Assembly (NCBI GenBank): GCA_963669455.1
Contig: OY770026.1
Location: 2,356,001 to 2,420,000 of the forward strand
Length of the DNA: 64,000 nucleotides
Origin: JAWKWH01 sp963669455
GTDB lineage: Bacteria; Pseudomonadota; Alphaproteobacteria; Rhizobiales; Rhizobiaceae
Direction: 5' to 3'
The notes beneath the pieces are model-generated. The model did not search any database. It saw only the letters and a program-made list of their open reading frames with translations, and was not told the DNA's origin. Position 1 is the stretch's first letter. Every line of letters begins with the position of its first letter. A program made the translations under genes and the position numbers. Below are positions 1 through 9,695 of this stretch, piece after piece.

Positions 1-818
1 CAGTCTTCGCGCCCCTTGCCACCAGCCTCCACCGGCTTGACCTTATTCGCTTCCTCCAGCACCTGCGGTGGAAAAACATGAGGAATATCATGGGCATGAA
101 GCGCGATCATCGAGACTGACTTTTCGGTCTCCAGCGATCCGATCACCGTGATGATTTCGCCCTTGGCAAGACCAAACCGGCCAGACCGCACGGGCCGGGC
201 TTCGACCAGATCGCCGGGCTTGGCGTCACCTAAATGTTCCTTGTCGATGATCAATTCGGGCTGTTTGCGCTCGACGGGTGCAAGCCTGAACGAGCCATCG
301 TCCACCTGGCGGACGACACCAAGCGCGGCGTCGCGGCGTCGTTCGAGAACTTTCATCACCCGTGCCGTATAGGCCGGTCCGGATGGAGCATCGGTTGGAA
401 ACGTGCGCGCAAGAACACGTTCGCCGACGCCTGGAATCTTACCTTTGTGCCCCCGGCCGATCCTGATTTCAACGACCGGCGGGTCCCCGCCGGGGCCGAC
501 ATCCCACTCGGCCGGCCTTGCCAGTAATCCGCCATCGCCATCACGGGCGTAAATGTCGAGCACAGTAACATGGGGCAGAGCGCCCGGTCTGATCAGGCGC
601 TTCTTCCGCTTTTCGATCAAACCCTCATCTTGTAGTTCGCGTAGCATGGTCTTGAGCTTTATCCGGGCATCACCTTTAACGGCAAAGGCTTTTGCGATGT
701 CGCGTTTGGATGCGCGGTCGGGGTTGCCGGCGACAAATTTCAAAATCTCTTCGCGGCTCGGCAGATGCCGCGGTTTGTGTGCTCCGGAACGCCGTCCAGA
801 TGAGATTTTGCGCGCCAA
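1..818 (-). CDS. rnr: Ribonuclease R, N-terminal part (runs off left edge)
   Basis: 3'-5' exoribonuclease that degrades structured RNA; only about 272 N-terminal residues are in the window. The reading frame is open from 818 to base 1. It has a winged-helix region near residues 15-70 (LPSREEILKFVAG ... LQDEGLIEKRKKR) followed by the beta-rich cold-shock-like part (GHKGKIPGVGERVLAR, FRLAPVERKQPELIID). The RNB catalytic domain lies beyond the edge. The start is placed at a TTG because an in-frame TAA immediately precedes it and the next ATG would remove much of the winged helix. It lies 77 bp downstream of topA on the same strand, the usual topA-rnr pairing in Hyphomicrobiales. No strong ribosome binding site is visible, so coupling to topA is possible. 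Confidence 0.88.
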   Translation of the reverse strand, partial: MARKISSGRRSGAHKPRHLPSREEILKFVAGNPDRASKRDIAKAFAVKGDARIKLKTMLRELQDEGLIEKRKKRLIRPGALPHVTVLDIYARDGDGGLLARPAEWDVGPGGDPPVVEIRIGRGHKGKIPGVGERVLARTFPTDAPSGPAYTARVMKVLERRRDAALGVVRQVDDGSFRLAPVERKQPELIIDKEHLGDAKPGDLVEARPVRSGRFGLAKGEIITVIGSLETEKSVSMIALHAHDIPHVFPPQVLEEANKVKPVEAGGKGRED

Positions 819-894
819 TTAGAGCGTGTCTTGTTTAAATGGGCGCAATGTATCAGGCCGAAGTGGGTAATTTTTATCGTTGTTGTTCAACATC

Positions 895-3459
895 TTAATC
901 CGCCTTGGCCTTTTTGGCCGGCTTTTTCTTGCGCGCGGGTTTGCGGCCGCCCTTGGCCTGTTTTGCCGCGATCAGTTCAAGCGCCTCTTCGAGCGTTACG
1001 CTGGCCGGCTCCTTGTCCTTGGGAAGGGTCGCATTGATTTTACCAAAATTCACATAAGGACCGTAACGGCCGTCGCGAACCGTAATCTTGCCGCCGCCGT
1101 CTGGATGATCGCCCAGATCTTTCAATGCCGCTGCCTGCGTCCGGCCCCTGCCTGGACCTTTTGCCTTCTTTTCCGCAATGACCGTCACGGCACGATTGAT
1201 GCCGATGGAAAAAACCTCTTCCGGGTTTTCCAGATTGGCATAGGTGCCGTCATGCAGGACGAAGGGGCCATAACGCCCGATTCCGGCTGAAATCATCTTT
1301 CCGGTTTCCGGATGCGAACCGATGTCGCGCGGCAGCGACAACAGCGCCAGCGCCTTTTCATGGTCGATCGTATCGGCCGCCCACCCTTTCGGCAGGCCGG
1401 CGCGCTTGGCTTCCTTGCCTTCACCGCGCTGAACATAAGGTCCGAACCGGCCGCTCTTCAGCACGATTTCCTCAGACGTATAAGGGTCGGTTCCAAGCAC
1501 CTTGTCGCCGCCGGCATCGCCGTTTGTGCCTTCGCCACTTTCGCCCATTTGCCGAGTAAAACCGCATTCGGGATAGTTTGAGCAGCCGACAAACGCGCCA
1601 TAGCGGGAAAGCTTCAATGACAAATTGCCATTGCCGCAACGCGGACACAGCCGCGCATCCTTGCCGTCCTCGCGCTCAGGAAACACCAGCGGGGCCAGTT
1701 CTTCGTTCAGCGTGTTCAGTACTTCGGTGACCCTCAGTTCCTTGGTATCGCTGATGGCGCTTGAAAACTCCGTCCAGAAGTCGCGCAGCACTTCCTTCCA
1801 GGCAAGCTTGCCGTCGGAAATCCTGTCGAGCTTTTCTTCCAGCGCCGCGGTGAAGTCATATTCGACATAGCGCTCGAAAAAACCTTCCAGAAAGGTTGTG
1901 ACCAGCCGCCCCTTTGCTTCGGGGATGAGTTTGCGCTTTTCGTTCAGCACATAGTCGCGATCCTCAAGCGTTTTCAGCGTCGCGGCATAGGTGGAAGGCC
2001 GGCCGATGCCAAGCTCTTCCATTTTTTTGATCAGCGAGGCTTCCGAATATCTGGGCGGCGGCTCGGTTGTGTGCTGGGAGACGTCGATTGCCTCGCGGTC
2101 AAGCGCTTCGCCGTTTAATATTTCCGGCAACCGCTTGTCGTCATCATCCTTGCCACCCTCTTCGGCCTGATCGGTATAGGCGGCAATGAAGCCATCAAAG
2201 CGAACGACCGAACCGGTTGCCCGCAACCTGGCGCTCTGCCCGCCACCTGTGGCGTCAATCTCGACTGTCGTCCGTTCGAATTCGGCGGCGGCCATCTGGC
2301 TGGCGGTGGCCCGCTTCCAGATCAGGTCATAAAGCCTGGCCTGATCGGAATCCAAAAATTTGCGCATGTCGGCCGGGGCCCGGGCAAAGTCGGTTGGCCG
2401 GATTGCCTCATGGGCTTCCTGCGCGTTTTTGGCCTTTGCCGAATAGTGGCGTGGTTTTTCGGGCAGGTAATTTGCACCGAAACTATTGCCGATCGCATTT
2501 CGAGCCGCCTCAAGCGCTTCCGGCGCCATCTGAACGCCGTCGGTACGCATATAGGTAATCAGGCCGGTGGTTTCGCCGCCAATATCAATGCCTTCATAAA
2601 GCCGCTGGGCCACCTGCATCGTGCGCGATGCGGAAAAACTCAGCCGTGACGAGGCGGCCTGCTGCAATGTCGATGTGGTAAAGGGGGGTGCCGGGTTGCG
2701 TCTGGCGGGTTTGGCTTCGACCGAACCGACCGAAAACGAGGCACCATCAAGCATCGCCTTGATCGAATCGGCCTGTTCCTGGCTAGAAATATCCAGTTTT
2801 TGCAGTTTTTCGCCGTCAAATACGGTAAGCCGGGCCTCAAACCCGTCGCCCCGCGGTGTTTTCAGCCGTGCTGCGATCTGCCAGTAATCCTCGCGCACGA
2901 AACGCTCGATTTCGGCTTCCCGGTCGCATACGAGCCGCAGCGCCACCGATTGCACCCGGCCAGCCGACCGCGCGCCCGGCAATTTGCGCCACAATACCGG
3001 CGACAGGTTGAAGCCAACCAGATAGTCGAGCGCGCGCCTTGCCAGATAGGCATCAACAAGCGCGCTGTCGATATCACGCGGATTGGCGATCGCGTCGAGA
3101 ACGGCATTTTTCGTAATCGCATTGAACACGACGCGGCGGACCGGCTTGTCTTTCAAGGCCCGCTTCTGTTTGAGCACCTCAAGCACGTGCCAGGAAATGG
3201 CCTCACCCTCGCGATCGGGGTCGGTGGCAAGGATAAGCCCGTCTGCCTCGCGAACCGCCTTGGCGATCTCGACCAGCCGCTTCGACGACGGGCCGTCGGT
3301 GGCCCAGGTCATCTCGAAATCTTCATCCGGCTTGACCGAGCCGTCCTTGGCCGGCAGATCGCGCACATGGCCGAATGAGGCCAGGACCTTATAATCCCGC
3401 CCGAGATATTTGTTTATCGTTTTGGCTTTTGCCGGTGATTCAACGACGACGACGTCCAT
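895..3459 (-). CDS. topA: DNA topoisomerase I (type IA)
   Basis: Relaxes negative supercoils by single-strand passage. 854 aa, full length. The Toprim domain is at the N-terminus (VVVESPAKAKTINKYLG; acidic motif TDPDREGE at residues 79-86). The catalytic tyrosine is Tyr303 in GLITYMRTDG. One four-cysteine zinc ribbon (CPRCGN ... CSNYPEC) lies near residue 610. Three C-terminal glycine/aromatic repeats follow (RFGPYV, RYGPFV, RYGPYVNFG), then a lysine-rich tail (KPARKKKPAKKAKAD) typical of the alphaproteobacterial enzyme. It is preceded by a 286-bp gap and followed by rnr. Single zinc ribbon plus repeats is the normal arrangement in this class. Confidence 0.97.
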   Translation of the reverse strand: MDVVVVESPAKAKTINKYLGRDYKVLASFGHVRDLPAKDGSVKPDEDFEMTWATDGPSSKRLVEIAKAVREADGLILATDPDREGEAISWHVLEVLKQKRALKDKPVRRVVFNAITKNAVLDAIANPRDIDSALVDAYLARRALDYLVGFNLSPVLWRKLPGARSAGRVQSVALRLVCDREAEIERFVREDYWQIAARLKTPRGDGFEARLTVFDGEKLQKLDISSQEQADSIKAMLDGASFSVGSVEAKPARRNPAPPFTTSTLQQAASSRLSFSASRTMQVAQRLYEGIDIGGETTGLITYMRTDGVQMAPEALEAARNAIGNSFGANYLPEKPRHYSAKAKNAQEAHEAIRPTDFARAPADMRKFLDSDQARLYDLIWKRATASQMAAAEFERTTVEIDATGGGQSARLRATGSVVRFDGFIAAYTDQAEEGGKDDDDKRLPEILNGEALDREAIDVSQHTTEPPPRYSEASLIKKMEELGIGRPSTYAATLKTLEDRDYVLNEKRKLIPEAKGRLVTTFLEGFFERYVEYDFTAALEEKLDRISDGKLAWKEVLRDFWTEFSSAISDTKELRVTEVLNTLNEELAPLVFPEREDGKDARLCPRCGNGNLSLKLSRYGAFVGCSNYPECGFTRQMGESGEGTNGDAGGDKVLGTDPYTSEEIVLKSGRFGPYVQRGEGKEAKRAGLPKGWAADTIDHEKALALLSLPRDIGSHPETGKMISAGIGRYGPFVLHDGTYANLENPEEVFSIGINRAVTVIAEKKAKGPGRGRTQAAALKDLGDHPDGGGKITVRDGRYGPYVNFGKINATLPKDKEPASVTLEEALELIAAKQAKGGRKPARKKKPAKKAKAD

Positions 3460-3745
3460 GCCGCAAAATTCCCTTTACGCAGAACCGGTGATTCTGTGTT
3501 TCGTGTTTGTTGTTTTCAAAAATCAGCCCGTCAAATGGCTGCGCTTTGCCTGATGGTCAAGGGGCAAGTGACATTTCGACTATTGCCACCCGTTGCAACC
3601 ATAGGAAGTTTTTCTTATTTTGTTGCATATGCTCATAGATTGTGAAACTATACAAATACAACCATTAGAGGAATTTGGAGTGGGCAAGGTGTGAACCGCC
3701 GGGGCAGCGTTCCAGATCAAAATGGGATCTATGGGAAGTATAACA

Positions 3746-3949
3746 ATGGTCAAAAACGCCAAATCACGCCGCACAGAAACACTCGACTACATGCAAGCAA
3801 TGCTTGGCCAGTTGCGAACTATGGCCGAAGCGGAGCGGTGTGACATGCTCGCTTATCTGATCGAGATGGCCTATGTCGAGGCGTCAGACATTATCCGCGG
3901 CGAGAGGCCGTCAAAGGTCATTGATGACAATCGAAACACCGCCGCCTGA
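3746..3949 (+). CDS. Small conserved hypothetical protein
   Basis: About 67 aa, soluble, mostly helical (LDYMQAMLGQLRTMAEAE, CDMLAYLIEMAYVEASDII). I believe close relatives occur across Hyphomicrobiales, but no function is known to me. In-frame ATGs also exist at 3722 and 3731. The one at 3746 is preferred because GGAAG lies about 8 bases upstream. It sits on the plus strand between the minus-strand genes topA and dprA, and its 3' end overlaps the 3' end of dprA by 39 bp, so the two transcripts converge. Its own promoter would lie in the AT-rich stretch 3590-3700. Confidence 0.7.
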   Translation: MVKNAKSRRTETLDYMQAMLGQLRTMAEAERCDMLAYLIEMAYVEASDIIRGERPSKVIDDNRNTAA

Positions 3950-5050
3950 GTGACGTTCAAGCCTGCCGGCGATATCAAGCTCCAATAATACTGTCAGAAC
4001 CTGGGCCGGGTGAAGCCCGGTGTGCCGGATAATATCGTCCGGCGTGGTCGGCACCGGACCGAGCGCTTCAATGATAAGTTCGCGGTCCTCATCAGCCGGC
4101 GGCGGCACGGCGGAGAAGTCCGGCGGCTCGGAAAAATGATCACGTTCAGGTATCGCGCGCCCGGTCAAAGGTGCGATTTCCTCAATAATATCAACGGCAT
4201 CGGTGACCATTACGGCGCCATCTTTAATTAGCCCGTTGGTTCCGATTGCCCGCGGGTCAAGCGGGGAACCTGGTACCGCAAGCACCGAACGGCCCATTTC
4301 ACCGGCAAGCCGTGCGCTGATCAGTGATCCGGATCGTTTTGCCGCCTCGACGACAACCAGACCATAGGCCAGCCCCGCGATCAGGCGGTTGCGGCGCGGA
4401 AAGTCTTTTGCCCGCGGTTCCCAGTCAAACGGCATTTCGGTGATCAGGGCGCCGCCGCGCATTGGGATATCTTCAAATAGCTCCTTGTTTTCGGGTGGGT
4501 AGAGCATGTTTATTCCACCCGCCATTACCCCTATCGTGCCAGTGGACAGGCTTGCCTCATGGGCGGCCCTGTCGATGCCGCGGGCCAGACCCGACACGAC
4601 TGAGTAGCCTTCCGTACCAATCCCCGCAGCCAGTTTCTGCGCCATCCGGGTCCCTGCCGCCGACGCATTTCTGGAGCCGACAATGGCGATGGCGGGAAGC
4701 TTGAAGACGGCCGGCTCACCCTTTATCGTCACCAGCGGCGGAGGGTTGTCTGCGTGGGCGAGCAAATTTGGATATTCCGCTTCACCAATGGCAACGAGCA
4801 TTGCGCCGGCGCGGTCGATTGCCGCGATTTCCTTTTCAATATCCGCCTCATCTGGAATATTGATTCGCCTGGACGCTCCGCCCCGCGTGGACAGTTCCGG
4901 CAGCATTTCCAGCGCAGTTTCGGCCGAACCGAACCGGTTGATCAGATCACGAAATGTCGCCGGACCGACATTGTCGGACCTGATCAGGCGCAGCCACTGA
5001 AGTCTCTGCCGGTCGGAGAGCCGGGGAGGGCCTTCGATAGGCGGCTTCAA
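3911..5050 (-). CDS. dprA: DNA-processing protein DprA
   Basis: Cytoplasmic single-stranded-DNA binding protein that loads RecA on incoming DNA during transformation. 379 aa. An N-terminal helical region (RLQWLRLIRSDNVGPATF) precedes the Rossmann-like core with IAIVGSRNASAAGTRMA, GYSVVSGLARGIDRAAHEAS, GVMAGGINMLYPPEN and the AVPGSPLDPRAIGTN segment. A C-terminal winged helix (ELIIEALGPVPTTPDDIIRH) follows. It overlaps plsY by 4 bases (ATGA), so translation is probably coupled. With comEC at 51910 it shows that part of the competence uptake machinery is kept. Confidence 0.96.
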   Translation of the reverse strand: MKPPIEGPPRLSDRQRLQWLRLIRSDNVGPATFRDLINRFGSAETALEMLPELSTRGGASRRINIPDEADIEKEIAAIDRAGAMLVAIGEAEYPNLLAHADNPPPLVTIKGEPAVFKLPAIAIVGSRNASAAGTRMAQKLAAGIGTEGYSVVSGLARGIDRAAHEASLSTGTIGVMAGGINMLYPPENKELFEDIPMRGGALITEMPFDWEPRAKDFPRRNRLIAGLAYGLVVVEAAKRSGSLISARLAGEMGRSVLAVPGSPLDPRAIGTNGLIKDGAVMVTDAVDIIEEIAPLTGRAIPERDHFSEPPDFSAVPPPADEDRELIIEALGPVPTTPDDIIRHTGLHPAQVLTVLLELDIAGRLERHSGGGVSIVINDL

Positions 5051-5655
5051 CCCTTGGCTCCGATCCGGCTTTCGTTTCCACTCAACAGGCGGGAAATATT
5101 GGCCCGGTGTTTAAAGTAGACGATGACGCCCAAAACGACGAAAAGCCAGGCGATGAGGGTATTTCCCATCAAAAACAGGCTGATCGGCACGACAACAACC
5201 GCCACTAGCGCGGCAAGCGAGGAATAACGTGTTAGCGCCGCAATGATCAGCCAGACGGCGCCGAACACCAAAACGCCCTTGAAGGCAAGGCCGGCAAGGA
5301 CGCCGAGATAGGTGGCGACACCCTTGCCGCCCTTGAACTTTAACCAGACAGGATAGAGATGGCCGAGAAAGGCACCAAAGCCGGCGGCGATGGCGGCGGG
5401 AACGCCAAACCAGAGTGACGCGATCAGCACCGGGACCATACCTTTCAGCATATCGGCTGCCAGGGTAAGGGCCGCCAGCGGCTTGCTTCCGGTACGCAGC
5501 ACATTTGTAGCGCCGATATTGCCGGAGCCGATCTTTCGCACATCGCCCTTGCCGCCGGCGCGTGCGATCAGCAGGCCGAACGGGATCGATCCGCTAAGAT
5601 AACCGCAAAAAAGGGCGATAAGCGCGACAGGTGATGTCAAATCGGCAGCAAACAT
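5047..5655 (-). CDS. plsY: Glycerol-3-phosphate acyltransferase PlsY
   Basis: Membrane enzyme that transfers the acyl group from acyl-phosphate to glycerol-3-phosphate, the first step of phospholipid synthesis. 202 aa with about five transmembrane helices. Family motifs are present: GSIPFGLLIARAGGKGDVRK, GSGNIGATNVLRT and FKGGKGVATYLGV. The 4-base overlap with dprA and an 11-base gap after the pyrC-like gene place it in the pyrB-pyrC-plsY-dprA operon. Confidence 0.96.
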   Translation of the reverse strand: MFAADLTSPVALIALFCGYLSGSIPFGLLIARAGGKGDVRKIGSGNIGATNVLRTGSKPLAALTLAADMLKGMVPVLIASLWFGVPAAIAAGFGAFLGHLYPVWLKFKGGKGVATYLGVLAGLAFKGVLVFGAVWLIIAALTRYSSLAALVAVVVVPISLFLMGNTLIAWLFVVLGVIVYFKHRANISRLLSGNESRIGAKG

Positions 5656-5666
5656 GGATCAACCAC

Positions 5667-6955
5667 TCATTTAGTTGAATACACTGTGCGTCCATCAACC
5701 ATGGTTTGCAAGACCATGCCCTGCAATCTCGCGCCTTCGAAAGCGGTGTTTTTCGAGCGCGATCGCAATTTGGTTTCCTCGACCACCCACGGCCGTTCCG
5801 TGTCGATGAGGATCAGGTCGGCCGGGCTGCCGGGGCGCAAGGTACCGGCTTCAAGTCCAAGCAGGCGGGCCGGCGCAGTCGACAGCGCCTCGATAATCCT
5901 TAGGAGGCTTATGTCGCCATTGTGGACCAGCCTCAACGCCACCGCCAGCATGGTTTCAAGCCCGACAGCACCGTCGGCGGCATCTGCAAAGGGCAATCGC
6001 TTGGTATCAACATCCTGCGGATCGTGCGACGAAACGATGATGTCAATCGTCCCGTCTTTGAGGGCTTCGACCATCGCAACGCGATCTCCTCAGTGCGCAG
6101 CGGTGGCGACAGGCGAAAGAAGGTCCGGTATTCGCCAATATCATTTTCATTCAGCGACAGATGGTTGATCGACACACCGGCTGAAACATTGTCTGCCCCG
6201 TTTTTGGCCCGGCCAATCGTATCTGCCGCCATCGCAGTCGATAGTTTTGCCGCGTGATACCGGCCCCCGGTCAGCGCCGCCAGAGCCAGATCCCGCTGTA
6301 GCGGGATCAATTCCGCCTCACGCGGGATACCGGGAAGGCCAAGCCAGCTGGCGAACAGCCCCTCGTTCATGACGCCGGATGCGGCCAGATGCATGTCCTG
6401 CGTTTCATGCGCGACGATTGTTCCAAGATCGCGGGCATAGGTCAGCGCCCGGCGCATAACCAGCGAATTGGCAATTGTGGCGCGGCCATCGGTGAACATC
6501 GCCGCGCCCGCTTCGCGCATTAGCCCGAATTCGGTCAGTTCATTGCCGGCCAGATTTTTGCTGATCGCAGCTGCCGGATGAACATTGACCAGTGCAGTTT
6601 CGCGCGCCGTCCGCAACACGAATTCAACCAGTGCCACATCGTCGATGACCGGACTTGTGTCCGGCATCATCACCATCGACGTCACTCCGCCGGCGGCGGC
6701 GGCTTTTGACGCCGATGCGATGGTTTCGCGATGTTCATTGCCGGGCTCGCCGATATAGACCCGGGCGTCCACCAGACCCGGCGCGATCACCAGATTGGTG
6801 CAGTCGATCGTCTCGGCGCCATCAGGCGTTCCCTGATTAAGCGCATCGTGACCGGCGGCAACGACCCGGCCATCCTTAACGATCACCGTGCCGGTTTCAT
6901 CAATGCCGCGCGATGGGTCGACAATGCGCGCGTTTTGAAAGACCCGCGCCGTCAT
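5667..6955 (-). pseudogene. pyrC: Dihydroorotase-like PyrC, frameshifted
   Basis: Amidohydrolase of the dihydroorotase family, expected to be about 429 aa and to pair with aspartate transcarbamoylase (PyrB). The frame from 6955 reads correctly to SPPLRTE, then goes out of register within GAGGAGATCGC (6081-6091). The family sequence resumes in another frame (DRVAMVEALKDGTIDIIVSSHDPQDVDTKR, in two parts) down to 5667. Adding one base (GAGGAGGATCGC) restores a single frame. Independently, the metal-binding HxH motif is absent: the site reads LVDARVYIGEPG, with Arg65 and Tyr67 where histidines belong. That fits the non-catalytic DHOase partner of PyrB, as known from Pseudomonas PyrC'. Its start overlaps the pyrB stop by 4 bases. 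The frameshift may be a sequence error. Confidence 0.85.
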
Positions 6956-7917
6956 GCCGCAACGCCTTCGCCGTTGCGCCTGGGATCGACAAGCGCCTCC
7001 ATCACCGCCATACGCACCGCGACACCCATTTCAACCTGGGCCTCGATAACGCTTTGCGGGCCGTCGGCAATGTCAGAGGCGATTTCCACCCCGCGGTTCA
7101 TCGGGCCTGGATGCATGACAAGCGCATCGTCGCGCGCATGTTTCAGTTTTTCGCCATCAAGGCCGAAATAACGAAAATATTCCCGCACCGAGGGTACGAA
7201 TGAGCCTGCCATTCGCTCGCGCTGAAGGCGCAGCATCATCACCACATCGGCATCCTTCAGACCGTCGGCCATATTGGTGTGGACCTCGACGCCCATTTGG
7301 GCAATGCCTGCGGGAAGCAGGGTTGACGGTGCAACGGCCCGAACCCGTGCACCAAGCGCGTTCAGCAGGATAATATTGGAGCGCGCCACACGCGAATGGA
7401 GAATATCGCCGCAAACCGCAACCGTAAGCCCGGCAATCGCATTCTTGGCGCGCCTTATGGTCAGCGCATCGAGCAGGGCCTGTGTTGGATGTTCATGGGC
7501 GCCATCGCCCGCATTGATCACCGAGCATCCGACCTTCTGCGCCAACAGTGCCGCCGCGCCGGCTGCGGCATGGCGGATGACCAGAATGTCGGGCCGCATC
7601 GCATTCAGCGTCATGGCTGTATCGATCAGCGTTTCGCCCTTTTTGACCGAGGAGCTTGCCACCGACATATTCATGACGTCGGCGCCGAGGCGCTTTCCTG
7701 CCAGTTCGAAAGAGGACTGGGTTCTGGTCGACGCTTCGTAAAACAGATTGATCTGCGTGCGCCCACGAAGGGTGGACATTTTTTTGTCCGGTTTTCGCGA
7801 AATGGGAACGGCTGCCTCGGCCCGGTCGAGCAACTGGCAAATTTCCTGTGGAGAAAGATCACGGATGCCAAGCAGATGGCGGTGCGGAAAAAGCGGATGA
7901 GCCTGATTTTCTGACAT
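6952..7917 (-). CDS. pyrB: Aspartate carbamoyltransferase catalytic chain
   Basis: Condenses carbamoyl phosphate with aspartate, the second step of de novo pyrimidine synthesis. 321 aa. The carbamoyl phosphate site FYEASTRTQSSFELAGKRLG lies near residues 54-74; the HPTQALLDALTI and HPGPMNRGVEI motifs are present. It is the first gene of the minus-strand pyrB-pyrC-plsY-dprA run. No pyrI regulatory chain is nearby. The assembly with an inactive DHOase-like protein (next gene) is the class A arrangement known in Pseudomonas. Confidence 0.96.
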   Translation of the reverse strand: MSENQAHPLFPHRHLLGIRDLSPQEICQLLDRAEAAVPISRKPDKKMSTLRGRTQINLFYEASTRTQSSFELAGKRLGADVMNMSVASSSVKKGETLIDTAMTLNAMRPDILVIRHAAAGAAALLAQKVGCSVINAGDGAHEHPTQALLDALTIRRAKNAIAGLTVAVCGDILHSRVARSNIILLNALGARVRAVAPSTLLPAGIAQMGVEVHTNMADGLKDADVVMMLRLQRERMAGSFVPSVREYFRYFGLDGEKLKHARDDALVMHPGPMNRGVEIASDIADGPQSVIEAQVEMGVAVRMAVMEALVDPRRNGEGVAA

Positions 7918-8063
7918 ATCAGGCGCTTGCTATAGGCGGCGTGCGGACTATCCGCAAGCCGGTTGATCGTCAACGCACCGAATTTTATTCGCACCTGACA
8001 GGATCGGTGGCTATGCTGGTTAGAAACAGCTAGTGAATCACGGTACCTATCGGGAATCGAACA

Positions 8064-9695
8064 TTGAACAACGAAGCAGTCAACCAATCACCGCTTATCG
8101 TAGGTGGCAACGCTTTTCTGGACGACCCGGTATTGCTGCGTATTTGTTCCGATATGGCCGAGCCTGTGCGCGACGACCTGACAAAGCTTGGCCGTTTTGT
8201 TCGGACGGCAGAAGCCCAGGATCTGGCACGTCTGGCCAACACCGTGACGCCCGAGTTGCGGACCCATGACAGGCAGGGCAACAGGATCGATCAGGTCGAC
8301 TTCCATCCCGCCTACCACGCGCTGATGCGGCGTTCGGTCTCCCAGGGGCTTCATTCCTCGATATGGGAGGAAAACAAAGCCGAGGCAGGTATGCGCCATC
8401 AGTCGCGTGCAGCGCGATTCTATCTGACGGCGGGCCTTGAATGCGGTCATCTTTGCCCGATCACGATGACCAGCGCGTCGCTCGCCGCTCTGATGGCAAA
8501 CCAGTCCCTGTTTCGCGAATGGGCGCCGCGCATCGTCGCGCGCAAATATGATTCAAGCAACAGGCCGGCCACCGAAAAATCCGGCCTGACAATCGGCATG
8601 GGCATGACCGAAAAACAGGGCGGCACCGATGTCCGCGCCAATGTGACAACGGCCGAGCCTGCCGCCGACGGCATGCATCGCATCACCGGGCATAAATGGT
8701 TCTTGTCGGCACCCTCGTGTGACGCATTTTTGGTGCTGGCGCAGGTTGAGCAGGAGGGTCTTAGCTGTTTTCTGGTTCCACGAATGCTGGGAACCGGCGG
8801 GGCCAACGGGCTGGAGTTTCAGCGGCTCAAGGAAAAGCTCGGCAACCGGTCGAATGCATCCTCCGAGGTCGAGTTTCGTGGATCGCTTGGCCAGATGGTG
8901 GGCCCGCCCGGCCGCGGTGTTAAAACCATCATGGACATGGTGACGCTGACCAGGCTCGACTGTGTGCTGGCATCGGTCGGGATCATGCGCGCCGCCATGG
9001 TCGAAGCCGTCCACAATGTGCGCCATCGCTCGGTTTTCGGCAAAACGCTTGTCGAGCAGCCGCTGATGCACCGTGTTCTGGCCGATATGGCACTCGATGT
9101 CGCCGCCGCAACCGCCCTGGCGTTCCGCCTGGCCCGCTCGTTCGACGAGGCGGCCAATGATCGTGGTGAAGCGGCATTCGCACGTACAATGACGCCAGCA
9201 ATCAAATACTGGGTCTGCAAACTGGTGCCGGCGATCACCAATGAGGCGATGGAATGCCTTGGCGGCAATGGTTATGTCGAAGACGCCCCGCTAGCACGTT
9301 TTTATCGCGAAGCGCCGCTCAATGCGATCTGGGAGGGTTCTGGCAATGTGATGGCGCTTGATGTTCTTCGCGTCATGAAACGGGGCAGCGGCCTGTTCGA
9401 CGAAGTGCTGGCCGGTCTTTCTGACGATCTTGGTCCCAAGGGGGCCGCCACAATCGGTGTGTTGAGGGCGGCAGTCGACGTCGCATCGACCGATGAGGGG
9501 TCGGGCCGCATCCTCACCGAACAGCTGGCGCTTGCCGCCGCCGCCGCGTCGCTGAAGAAAATGGGCGCCAATGGCATTGCTGATGCCTTCATCGATACGA
9601 GGCTGGGCGGCCAGTGGCGCAGCACCTACGGAATGCTGGACGCTCGCCATGACAGCCGGGCCATCGTCGACATGCTCTATACGCCGGTCAAATAG
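8064..9695 (+). CDS. aidB: AidB-like acyl-CoA dehydrogenase family flavoprotein
   Basis: 543 aa, closely resembling E. coli AidB, an FAD protein of the alkylation-damage (Ada) response with DNA-binding ability. Shared segments are FHPAYHALMRRS, CPITMTSASLAAL, GLTIGMGMTEKQGGTDV, GHKWFLSAPSCDAFLVLAQ, LKEKLGNRSNASSEVEF, MECLGGNGYVED and NAIWEGSGNVMALDVLRV. The start is a TTG with GGGA about 8 bases upstream. It is divergent from pyrB, and its last 19 bases overlap the AEC transporter gene tail to tail. No ada or alk genes lie next to it, so a role in acyl-CoA oxidation cannot be excluded. Confidence 0.88.
   Translation: MNNEAVNQSPLIVGGNAFLDDPVLLRICSDMAEPVRDDLTKLGRFVRTAEAQDLARLANTVTPELRTHDRQGNRIDQVDFHPAYHALMRRSVSQGLHSSIWEENKAEAGMRHQSRAARFYLTAGLECGHLCPITMTSASLAALMANQSLFREWAPRIVARKYDSSNRPATEKSGLTIGMGMTEKQGGTDVRANVTTAEPAADGMHRITGHKWFLSAPSCDAFLVLAQVEQEGLSCFLVPRMLGTGGANGLEFQRLKEKLGNRSNASSEVEFRGSLGQMVGPPGRGVKTIMDMVTLTRLDCVLASVGIMRAAMVEAVHNVRHRSVFGKTLVEQPLMHRVLADMALDVAAATALAFRLARSFDEAANDRGEAAFARTMTPAIKYWVCKLVPAITNEAMECLGGNGYVEDAPLARFYREAPLNAIWEGSGNVMALDVLRVMKRGSGLFDEVLAGLSDDLGPKGAATIGVLRAAVDVASTDEGSGRILTEQLALAAAAASLKKMGANGIADAFIDTRLGGQWRSTYGMLDARHDSRAIVDMLYTPVK

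Noticed and set aside
2800..3378. 192-codon plus-strand open frame
   Set aside because: Antisense to the topA Toprim domain; no recognisable protein features.
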